Shown here one piece after another: positions 18,557-26,686 of a stretch of 64,000 nt of DNA. A program made the position numbers and the translations under genes. The first letter of the stretch is position 1. Each line of letters opens with the position of its first letter. The notes below the pieces were generated by a model. The model was given only the letters and a program-made list of their open reading frames with translations, made no database searches and was not told the origin of the DNA. Origin of the DNA: DATKFM01 sp963810485 (GTDB lineage Bacteria > Pseudomonadota > Alphaproteobacteria > Dongiales > Dongiaceae); contig CAWENQ010000005.1 of NCBI GenBank assembly GCA_963810485.1, positions 310,001 through 374,000 of the forward strand, in the 5' to 3' direction.

Positions 18557-19864
18557 ATGACGGCAGAAATTTCCATTCTGAAGCGCGGCAACGAAGAGCA
18601 GATGCTCGTCGATCACCTGCAGCGCATGGCGTCCTTTACCGAGCGCGGCTGGGCCATTCACATTCACCTGTCGAAGCTGGGCACGCGCACACGCAACGAG
18701 AACCTGGTCTTCGCGCTGGATATCCTGCGCGGCCTGGTGCGCCAGTTCTCCGGGCGCTTCTTCGCGCTCAAGAACGGCGACATCATCTGCACGCTGCGCA
18801 GCGACTATCTGCAGCAGATCCGCGTTGACGTGCGGCGCGTGCAGCTCCTGTTCCATGACGACCCGCTGTTCCAGCTCGAGCAGGACGGCGCCGCCAAGTT
18901 CTGCACCTACTACAGCCTGACGGAGAACGAGGTGTTCAGCCGGTTTGTCGGCCTCGCCAAGCAGATCGCTTCCGTCACGGCGCCGGAGCGGCGGAATGCG
19001 CCGTCGGCCCAGGTGATCCCGCTGACCGGCAATGGCGGCGTCGGCGCCGCGCCGCCGGCCGCGCCGGCCAACGACTACTTCGATCTCCTGTCGAAGCTGC
19101 AGACCGCCGATATCTCCGCCTGCGTGCGGCAGCAGCCGGCCTGCGTCATCGACTCCGACGGCAGCGTCTTCCCGATGTTCGACGAGGTCTATGTCTCGAT
19201 CCTCGACCTGACCAAGGCGATGGGCGCCGACATTCACACGGTGACCGACCGCTGGCTGTTCCAGCATCTGACCAAGCTGCTGGACCGGCGCATGCTCAGC
19301 CTGATCGCCCGGCCGGACGAAAGCGCGAACGCCAACGAAGTGGCGCTGCTGCGCTCGCGCCTGCTGCGCGGCGGCAACTTCTCGCTCAACGTCAATGTGG
19401 CCAATGTGCTGACGCCGGAGTTCCAGGCGCTGGATAACTGCATCGGCGAGATGATCCGCGGCACGGTGGTTCTGGAGTTCCAGAAGATCGACGCCTTCTC
19501 CGACCTCGGCGCCTACCGCTATGTCAGGGATCACGCGCATAAGCTCGGCTACCGCATCTGCCTGGATGGGGTCTCCCATCTCAGCCTCCCGATGGTGGAC
19601 CGGGCGGAACTGGGCCTGGACTTCGTCAAGATCGCCTGGACCAACGACATGCCCGAGGACAATCAAAGCCTGCGCAAGCATGTGGACCGCATCGGCGCCA
19701 AGAGGGTCGTCCTCTGCCGCTGCGACACGCCGCAGGCCATCGACTACGGCCGGCAGATCGGTATCGACCTCTTCCAGGGCCAGCATGTGGACGCCTTGCT
19801 GGCCAGCCGGGCCAGGGCACCCTCCCTCCTCAGGCCCGCGGCAAGCGGGCCGGCCGTAGCCTAG
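18557..19864 (+). CDS. Degenerate EAL-domain protein (first of tandem pair)
   Basis: This 435-residue protein has an N-terminal region of about 180 residues of unknown type, a short Pro/Ala linker and a C-terminal region related to EAL c-di-GMP phosphodiesterases. The fold-typical blocks LNVNVANVLTPEF, VVLEFQKID, YRICLDGVSHLSL and DFVKIAW are seen at about residues 275-360. The catalytic EAL and DDFGTG signatures are absent or altered: only a single Asp remains in LDGVSH. It is therefore probably not a phosphodiesterase but may bind a nucleotide or a partner. ATG 18557 has GGAGG at 18541; a GTG six codons earlier is less well placed. About 200 AT-richer bases upstream (18351-18556) should hold its promoter. 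Confidence 0.75.
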   Translation: MTAEISILKRGNEEQMLVDHLQRMASFTERGWAIHIHLSKLGTRTRNENLVFALDILRGLVRQFSGRFFALKNGDIICTLRSDYLQQIRVDVRRVQLLFHDDPLFQLEQDGAAKFCTYYSLTENEVFSRFVGLAKQIASVTAPERRNAPSAQVIPLTGNGGVGAAPPAAPANDYFDLLSKLQTADISACVRQQPACVIDSDGSVFPMFDEVYVSILDLTKAMGADIHTVTDRWLFQHLTKLLDRRMLSLIARPDESANANEVALLRSRLLRGGNFSLNVNVANVLTPEFQALDNCIGEMIRGTVVLEFQKIDAFSDLGAYRYVRDHAHKLGYRICLDGVSHLSLPMVDRAELGLDFVKIAWTNDMPEDNQSLRKHVDRIGAKRVVLCRCDTPQAIDYGRQIGIDLFQGQHVDALLASRARAPSLLRPAASGPAVA

Positions 19865-19872
19865 CTCGAGAA

Positions 19873-19900
19873 GCGGAGAGCGGTTCATGCCGCTCTCCGC
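19873..19900 (+). terminator. Perfect 11-bp hairpin between the EAL-like genes
   Basis: GCGGAGAGCGG and CCGCTCTCCGC flank a TTCATG loop, right after the first EAL-like stop. There is no T-run, so it may attenuate or stabilise the upstream mRNA rather than stop transcription completely. Confidence 0.5.
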
Positions 19901-19927
19901 GCTCGCCTAGGTTTGAAAGAGGCCAGG

Positions 19928-21451
19928 ATGCCGACCGGCAACAACAATAACGAACAAGAAACCGCACGGCAGCCGACGGCGCTCAGTCATCTGCAATCGC
20001 TCGCTGCCCGTACAGATCGCGGCTGGGCGGTGCTGCTCCGGCCGTCGCGGCTGACGGAGGCGACCCGCACCGAGTCATTCAGCCGCGCCATCGACGGCAT
20101 CGCCGCCCAGATCCGCCAGTTCCGCGGCCAGGTGTTCGACTTGCCCGGCGGCGACCGTCTGGCGGTGCTGTCCGCCGGCCGTGTCGGCCAGCTTCGCGCC
20201 GGTGTCGCGCGCCTCGAACCGCAGCTGCGCGCGGACCCGAATTTCAACGGCGAGCAAAGCGGCCGCTGCGGTTTCGCCGCCGCCTGCGACCTGCAACAGC
20301 ATCTGCCGGTCCTTACCGGTTACATCGCCGCCTTGTCCCAGGGCGAAACCCTGGCCGATCCGGCGGAACTGCAGCCCCTGCTGGTTCACGAAACTGTCCG
20401 CGAATCAGCGGTAACGCACAACAACGGCCTGGAAGCCGGAAACGAAGGGGACGCCCACCATGAGAACGACAGCCTACATGTATCTGCCCAAGCGGCTGCC
20501 GAAGCAGCGTCCGCCGCGGCAACGTTCGGAACGGCATTTGGCGCAGCAGCGCTACCGGCAGCGAACGACTCCGGGGCGGATGAAGATCCTGCTGCATTGC
20601 GAAATCTCGACCTCGATGAACTGACGCTCAATCTGCTGGGGCCGGCGCTGCGGGCGCTGAGCGACGCCGACCTCTCGCGCATGCTGCGCAGCCAGCCGGT
20701 CTGCCTGCTCTGCGACGACGGCTCGATGCTGCCGGTCTATGACGAGATCTACACCTCGATCGCCGACCTGGAGCAGGCGACGAAGCTCAATCTCCGGCGC
20801 GGCGCCAACCGCTGGCTGCTGCGCCATCTGACCCGCATCCTCGATCGCCGGGTGCTGGCCTCCTTGCGGCAGGGGATCGATCCCCAGGAGCTGCCGCCGG
20901 CGATCGCCGCCCTGCGCGACCGGCTGCATGCCCGCGGCAATTTCGCCCTCAACCTCAATCTCGAGAGCGTGCTGACCCCGCAATTCGCCGCCTTCGACTC
21001 CGGACTCGATCAGCGGCTGCGCGGCTCCCTGGTGCTGGAATTCCACAAGCTGGATGTCCTCGGCGACATGGCCGCCTTCACCCGCGTGCGGCAGATCTCG
21101 CGGCGCCGCGGCTACCGGCTCTGCCTGGATGGCGTCAGCCATCTCAGCCTGCCGCTGCTGGACCGGCACACCCTGGATGTGGAGCTGGTGAAGATCGACT
21201 GGAGCGAGGACATGGTGCCCGAGCGCGACCTCCTGCGGAAGCTGATCGCCGCCGCCGAGGCCCGCCGCTTCGTGCTCTGCCGCTGCGACAGCGAGGACGC
21301 CCTGGATTTCGGCCTCTCGGTCGGCATGTCGCTCTACCAGGGCCGCCAGGTGGACCTGATGCTGGAGCGCGAGCCGCGCCAGCCGTCCTTCCTCTGGTCG
21401 CTGTCCGCGCCGCCGCTCAGCCGCCGCTACCGCGAGCTGCTGGAGCAATAG
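19928..21451 (+). CDS. Degenerate EAL-domain protein (second of tandem pair)
   Basis: This 507-residue protein is collinear with the preceding gene: an N-terminal RTDRGWAVLLRPSRL block matches ERGWAIHIHLSKL there. The C-terminal halves share DRWLF/NRWLL, LDRR, LNLNLESVLTPQF, LVLEFHKLD, LCLDGVSHLSLP and LVKIDW. A longer Ala-rich spacer (about residues 165-225) separates the halves. The canonical EAL and double-Asp motifs are again missing. ATG 19928 was preferred over TTG 19913. Tandem duplication followed by divergence is the simplest origin. Confidence 0.75.
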   Translation: MPTGNNNNEQETARQPTALSHLQSLAARTDRGWAVLLRPSRLTEATRTESFSRAIDGIAAQIRQFRGQVFDLPGGDRLAVLSAGRVGQLRAGVARLEPQLRADPNFNGEQSGRCGFAAACDLQQHLPVLTGYIAALSQGETLADPAELQPLLVHETVRESAVTHNNGLEAGNEGDAHHENDSLHVSAQAAAEAASAAATFGTAFGAAALPAANDSGADEDPAALRNLDLDELTLNLLGPALRALSDADLSRMLRSQPVCLLCDDGSMLPVYDEIYTSIADLEQATKLNLRRGANRWLLRHLTRILDRRVLASLRQGIDPQELPPAIAALRDRLHARGNFALNLNLESVLTPQFAAFDSGLDQRLRGSLVLEFHKLDVLGDMAAFTRVRQISRRRGYRLCLDGVSHLSLPLLDRHTLDVELVKIDWSEDMVPERDLLRKLIAAAEARRFVLCRCDSEDALDFGLSVGMSLYQGRQVDLMLEREPRQPSFLWSLSAPPLSRRYRELLEQ

Positions 21452-21457
21452 GCGTTC

Positions 21458-22606
21458 TCAGCGCACCGGCCGCCGCGCCAGGCCGGCGAGCGTGCGCTCC
21501 AGCACATCCACCGAGCGCTCATAGACCAGCCGCTTCCACTCGTCCGTTTCCGGATAGAACGTGCCGCGGATCTCCCGCTTGATATCCCGTCCCTGGTCCG
21601 AGGCGGGCCGGCCATGGATATGCAGCCAGTTGTCGGCGCGCACGCTGTTGAGCACCTGCTCGATCGGCACCGTGCCGTATTCCAGGGTGACCCCCGTGAT
21701 GTTCGCCTGCGGCATCGCCGCAGCCACGCCGTTGTTGATGTCGCCGAGGATCGGCGCGGAGGAGGAGGTGCCGTCCTCGCTGGTGGTCACCTCGCTGCCA
21801 TACCAGTCGCGGACCCGGGCCAGCGCCGCCCGGTCGGACTCATGGTTGCTGATGATCTCGCCATAGCCATGCGGCCCGAGCCCAGTATGGAGGTCGATGA
21901 AGCCCACCTCCTGCACCCGGCGGCCGAATCGGTCGAGGATCGTCGCCAGCGTCGTCTGCGACCAGCTCGCCCGCCGCCCGCCATAGAATACGCCGTCGGC
22001 ATGGTTGTACTGGCCGGACATGATGGCGCCTTGCAGCGCCATGGCGCCGTGCTGGTCGCGATAGGCAAAGAGCGCCTTGTCAGCCGCGGCCCGCGATTCC
22101 GGCGTCCATTCCCGGGGGCAGATGCTGTCGCGCAGCTGCTCATAGCCTTCATTGGCCGGATAGCCGCCGCCATGGCCGACGAAATTGCGGTTGAGGTCCA
22201 CATTGTCCTCGTTCACCCGCCGCTGCCAGGCAAAGCCATGGGGATTGATGCCGTGGATCAGCAGCATCGCCGTATCCGGCGGCAGCTTGCGATGGCGGCC
22301 GCTGCACAGCCAGCCGATCTGGATGCCCGAGCCGCAGAAGGCCTCGACGCCATGGGTGCCGGATTGCGCCAGCAGGAGGCGCCGCGCATCCCTGGAGCCG
22401 AGCCATGCGATATCCGTCGACAAGGGTTCATCGCGATCGACGCGCGGCAGCCCGCTGGCCTCGGCCATGGCGTCATCCGGACCCGGCGCCGGTTGATGAT
22501 GGGCCACGGCTTCGCCGCCGACAGCACGCGCGACCTCGCGGAACTTGCGCCGCGCCTCCGCATAACCTTTCGAAAAATAACCTGAAATATGTTCGGCCGT
22601 GGCCAT
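21458..22606 (-). CDS. DUF2817 family M14-like metallohydrolase
   Basis: The 382-residue product has the DUF2817 pattern SGTHGVEAFCGSG, then INPHGFAWQRR, DLNRNFVGHGG and FIDLHTGLGPHGYGE. These supply an HxxE pair, an Arg/Asn pocket and the second His, as in zinc carboxypeptidases of the M14 fold, and LEYGT supplies a candidate catalytic Glu. No signal peptide is visible, so a cytoplasmic amidase or peptidase is likely; substrate unknown. ATG 22606 is chosen because the extra upstream residues show no similarity. Convergent with the EAL-like gene (6-base gap). Confidence 0.8.
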   Translation of the reverse strand: MATAEHISGYFSKGYAEARRKFREVARAVGGEAVAHHQPAPGPDDAMAEASGLPRVDRDEPLSTDIAWLGSRDARRLLLAQSGTHGVEAFCGSGIQIGWLCSGRHRKLPPDTAMLLIHGINPHGFAWQRRVNEDNVDLNRNFVGHGGGYPANEGYEQLRDSICPREWTPESRAAADKALFAYRDQHGAMALQGAIMSGQYNHADGVFYGGRRASWSQTTLATILDRFGRRVQEVGFIDLHTGLGPHGYGEIISNHESDRAALARVRDWYGSEVTTSEDGTSSSAPILGDINNGVAAAMPQANITGVTLEYGTVPIEQVLNSVRADNWLHIHGRPASDQGRDIKREIRGTFYPETDEWKRLVYERSVDVLERTLAGLARRPVR

Positions 22607-22711
22607 CGTGAAATGTCCTTCTCTCTCGGCCCTTAGTTTCACGCTCTTGTGTCCGCTGGCAAGCCCTGTTTCCCGTTGGCAGCGGCTGCGCCCCGGTCGT
22701 AGGATTCACCC

Positions 22712-23266
22712 ATGCAGCGATTCATCCCGGTCCTGTTGAGCTTTGCCTTGCTCGCCGCCGCCGCGCCGGCTGCCGCGGATCAGAACGATCCGCGTCTGAA
22801 CGAACTGTTCGCGCGTCTGCAGAAAACCGACAACCGGCTCGAAGCGCAGACCCTCGAAAGCATGATCTGGGGCATCTGGTACTCGTCCGATGATGTCGAG
22901 GTGAGCCGGCTGATGGATCAGGGCGAAAGGGCCATGCAGGCTCAGGACATGCGCACGGCCATCGGCGCCTTCACCAAGATCACGGAGATCGCGCCGGATT
23001 TCGCCGAAGGCTGGAACCGCCGCGCTACCGCGCTTTTCATGATCGGCGAATATGAAGCCTCCCGAGCCGATGTGGCGAAGACACTGGCCCTGGAGCCGCG
23101 CCATTTCGGCGCACTCTCGGGTCTCGGACTGATCAATGCCGCCGAAGACAAGGGCGAAGCGGCGATCGAGGCATGGCAGCACGCGCTCGAAGTCAACCCA
23201 AACATGCCCTCGGTGCAGCAGAACATCGAGGAGATGCAGGCGAAGCTGGCGGAAGACAATATCTGA
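22712..23266 (+). CDS. Periplasmic TPR protein
   Basis: The product is 184 residues with a cleavable signal peptide (hydrophobic LLSFALLAAAAPAAA). It is followed by about three TPR helices pairs from residue 65 on (GERAMQAQDMRTAIGAF, WNRRATALFMIGEYEASR, HALEVNPNMPSV). TPR proteins mediate protein-protein contacts; nothing in the sequence tells the partner. It is divergent from the DUF2817 gene and 160 bases before an acetyltransferase gene. Confidence 0.75.
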   Translation: MQRFIPVLLSFALLAAAAPAAADQNDPRLNELFARLQKTDNRLEAQTLESMIWGIWYSSDDVEVSRLMDQGERAMQAQDMRTAIGAFTKITEIAPDFAEGWNRRATALFMIGEYEASRADVAKTLALEPRHFGALSGLGLINAAEDKGEAAIEAWQHALEVNPNMPSVQQNIEEMQAKLAEDNI

Positions 23267-23426
23267 TCGCCACTCGAGCATCGCCGCTTCACAACCGCCG
23301 GCGTTCTTCGCGCAACGGCCGAAGAGTTGCATCACTGGCCGTCGCGTTTGCAGGCTCAACTCCGGATTGACCCGCCTCCCCCCGGCGTTGCAAAACAACC
23401 GCCGCATTGGCGGGAGGCAGACGAAC

Positions 23427-24281
23427 GTGAACAGCATACCGGCGATTGATACGAAGCGTCTGAAGTTGGAAGCTTTTGCGGAGAGCGATATCCCCGGCTT
23501 GGCGGCAATTCTCGCCGAGCCTGATGTCGCCAAGAACATCACCGCCAACGGGTCAACGCCGGAGCGTTGCCTGGCCAGCGCAGCGGCGCGCATATCCCGG
23601 CACAACAGAACCTGGACCGAGCGGGGCTATGGCGTCTGGGCAGTAAAGGCGCGGGACAATTCGGCCGCGCCGCGAGGCGGGTTGCTCGGCTGGTGCGGCT
23701 TTGCAGAGCCGGATGTCGGCGAAGATCCCGAGATTCTTTACGGCTTCGCGCCCGATGCCTGGGGCCGCGGACTGGCGCAGGAGGCGGCCCGGGCGGCGAT
23801 CGACTGGCTTTTCGCAGAGACGTCCCACGGCGGCGTCTCCGCCATCATCTTCGGGCGTCTCAATCCCGTATCCGTGGCTATCGCCGGCAAGTTCGGCATG
23901 AAGCACCGGGGCACCATGTCGATGCCGGATTTTCTTCCCGACCGGGCGCTGGCGGAGGACGTTCTGAATTACGAGATCTGGCGCCTGGACCACGGGGCGA
24001 CGCGCGACCTTGATGCGCTCTTGTTTCAGGCGCCATACAAGGGCGGCCAGATCGCGACGCTGGGCCTGCGCGAAACTGCGGCGGTCGAGCAGGCATTTTG
24101 CGATGCTGCCAGACAAAGGAACGATTGCGCCGGCATCACGCGGGTGGAACTGGACCGGCGCGTGCGCCAGGCATTCAAGCAGGGCATGACGGAGCCATAT
24201 CTCGATTGGTACCACGTCCCGCGCGCGGACTGGCTGCAGAACAGCCGCGGACAAGGCGGACGCCGCAACTATTCAGACTGA
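23427..24281 (+). CDS. GNAT family N-acetyltransferase with C-terminal extension
   Basis: From GTG 23427 (GGGAGG nearby) the product has 284 residues. The first 180 resemble RimJ/RimL-type GNATs: TKRLKLEAF at the start, ILYGFAPDAWGRGLAQEA as the acetyl-CoA-binding region, and NPVSVAIAGKFGMKHRG as the last family block. About 100 residues follow that are not part of a usual GNAT and may be an extra small domain ending in Arg/Gly-rich sequence. The acceptor is unknown. Convergent with the molybdopterin gene. Confidence 0.78.
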   Translation: MNSIPAIDTKRLKLEAFAESDIPGLAAILAEPDVAKNITANGSTPERCLASAAARISRHNRTWTERGYGVWAVKARDNSAAPRGGLLGWCGFAEPDVGEDPEILYGFAPDAWGRGLAQEAARAAIDWLFAETSHGGVSAIIFGRLNPVSVAIAGKFGMKHRGTMSMPDFLPDRALAEDVLNYEIWRLDHGATRDLDALLFQAPYKGGQIATLGLRETAAVEQAFCDAARQRNDCAGITRVELDRRVRQAFKQGMTEPYLDWYHVPRADWLQNSRGQGGRRNYSD

Positions 24282-24321
24282 CGATCCAGAGAAACGACCG
24301 TGACGGAGTCTCGAAAGGACC

Positions 24322-26348
24322 CTACGCCGGCGTCACCGTCACCTCGACGGAATGCACCGCCGTGCTGCCGGCCATGTCGGCCTTGCGGCCGGGATTGAGG
24401 AAGTTGACGTTGGTGCGGCCGGGCTGGCGCTTGGGCCAGCGGCTCTTCCAGGTCAGCGCCGTGCCTTCGGGCACCATGTCGTCGATCTTGGCGGTGAGCC
24501 GCAGCTCGCCGAGATCGTTGGCGACCCGCACGGATGCGCCCTCGCCGATATTGCGCTTCCGCGCGTCTTCAGGGTGCAGCACGACGATGTCGGCGCCCAT
24601 CTTGCCGGCGATGTCGCTGTCGTTGCCGTAAGAGCTGTTCATCAGCCAGGGCGAAGCCGGCGTCAGCAGGCGCAGATTGCCTTTGGCCGGCCGCTCGTCG
24701 ATCAGCGGCAGCGGCGTGCGCGGGTGGCCGTCGGCTTCGGCTTGCGCCGAGGCGATCTCGATCTTGCCGCTGGGCGTGGGAAACTTCAGGTCGGCGAACT
24801 GCAGGACCGGCTCTTTCCACAAATCAACCGTGCCCGCCTTGGCCAGCGCCTCATAGCCGCCGGCGACATGGGCCTGTGCGGCGAGGTTGGCCAGCAGCGT
24901 CTTGTCGCTCTCGAACAGCTCAGGCTCGGTGAAGCCCATCGCCGCCGCCAGCCGCCGGAAGATCTCCTGGTTCGGCAGCGCCTCGCCAATGGGCGCCATC
25001 ACCTGGTTCTGCGCCGACAGAAGTCAGATTGAAATAGGGCGAGACAATATCGTCGAACTCCAGGAAGCTCGCGGCCGGCAGCACGTAATCGGCGAAATCC
25101 GCCGTGTCGGTCTGATAGAGATCAACGACGACCGTGAGCAGATCCTCGCGGGCGAGCGCGCGCCGCAGCCGCGCCTGGTCGGGATTGGACGCCGCGATAT
25201 TGATGTTCCAGCAGAAGAGGGCGCGGGCGGCCTCGCTGTCCTCAAGCTTCGCGCAGAGATCCATGTGGCTGACGCTGTTGTCGGGTGCGCGGCGCAGCGA
25301 TGCGCCGTCGACATAGGCGCCGTCGATGCCCTTCCTGCCGCTGCCGTTGAGATAATAGAATCCGGCGCCGGACTTGCCGATATTGCCGCTGGCGGCACTG
25401 AGCAGCGACACCGCGCGGAAGATGTTGCCGCCCAGCGGCTGCCGCTGCAGCCCCTGGCCCAGCCACAGCAGCGACGGGCCCTTGGCGAAGGCGCGCGCCG
25501 CGCGCTCGATATCGGCCGCCGGCACGCCGGTCTGCGCCTCGCCCCATTGCGGCGTGCAGGGTGCGAGCAGCGGCTCGACCTCGTCCCAGCCGATGCTGTT
25601 GTCGGCAAGGAACTTCCGGTCGATCAGGCCGTCGCGCTTCATCACATGCAGCATGGCGAAGGCCAGCGCGCTGTCGGTGCCCGGCCGCACCTGCAGATAG
25701 AGATCGGCCGCCTGCGCCGTGCCGTGGCGCACGGGATCGACGACGATGCGGAACGCCTTCGCCTCCTTGAACCAGTGCTTATGGGCATGGGGCGCGCTGG
25801 CCGACGGGTTGATGCCCCAGAGCAGGGCGCAGGCGGCGTCCTTGATGCTGCGGGGATCGAAGCCGGTGCTGGAACTGCCGTAGACATATTGCAGCGCCTT
25901 GTGCCCCGCCGCGTTGCAGATGGAGTTGGGCTCCACTTCGCTGGCGCCCAGCCGGTTGAAGAAGCGCATGGGAAAGCCGCCGGCGATGATGGAGCAGGTG
26001 CCGGTGTAGTGGGTGTGCCAGATCGAAGCCGGCCCTTGGGCTGCCAGGATTCCGTTCAGCCGTCCGGCGATCTCGCGCCAGCGCCGTGTCCCAGCTCACC
26101 GGCTCGAACTGTCCCTCGCCCTTGGGGCCGATGCGCCGCAGCGGCCGCTGCAGCCGCGCATCGGGATCGCGCAGCACGCCGTTATAGGCAATGGCGCATT
26201 TGCCGCAGAGCGCGCCGCGGCTCACCGGATGCTCGGGATCGCCCAGCACCTTGACGATGCGCTCGCCGCGCTTGATCACGGCGATGCCGCAGCCGTCATA
26301 GCAGTCGCGCGGGCAGGTGGTGCGCAGGATCGTCTTGGCGTCGGACAT
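24322..26348 (-). CDS. Molybdopterin oxidoreductase, two frameshifts
   Basis: This encodes a bis-MGD molybdoenzyme of the DMSO reductase superfamily, about 675 residues once joined. The N-terminus holds a 4Fe-4S motif (TCPRDCYDGCGI ... GALCGKCA). The middle contains HTHYTGTCS, GINPSASAPH and LYLQVRPGTDSALAFAML, typical of the molybdopterin domain. The C-terminus has the dinucleotide-binding region with WLMNSSYGND and VRVANDLGEL. The frame breaks near 26079 (one extra G) and near 25021 (one extra base); reading resumes cleanly in both. There is no twin-arginine signal, so it is probably cytoplasmic. No partner subunit genes adjoin, so the physiological substrate is not evident. Confidence 0.82.
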
Positions 26349-26458
26349 GGGCGGGCCGCTCCCTGGTTGGGAGCAAGTGTACACGCCTATCGCCGCACGG
26401 TCGATGCAGCGCGTGAACGTCAAAGCAAATGCGCTTTCTTCCGAAATATACTCGGCAA

Positions 26459-26635
26459 TCCTCCCCCTTGAGGGGGAGGATGGATCATCGAGCATCAGCG
26501 AGATGAACCAGGAGGGGGGTATGTCGAGGACGTACGGAAGCGGAGCAAACTGCGTTGAGGATTTGGCATCTTTACTTCCGAGCCCACCCCCCACCCGCTC
26601 GCTTTGCTCGCGACCTCCCCCTCAAGGGGGGAGGT
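26459..26635. repeat. Palindrome-bounded intergenic repeat element (REP/MITE-like)
   Basis: A 22-bp near-palindrome at 26459-26480 (TCCTCCCCCTTGAGGGGGAG core) and its inverted counterpart CCTCCCCCTCAAGGGGGGAG at 26614-26633 bound about 175 bases without coding signal. An inner GCTCGCTTTGCTCGCGA hairpin lies at 26597-26613. This looks like a dispersed intergenic repeat between two minus-strand genes. Confidence 0.65.
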
Positions 26636-26686
26636 TTGAATCCTAGCTTTCTGGGTTCGAAAGCAACTGCATCGATTGGAAGCGGA

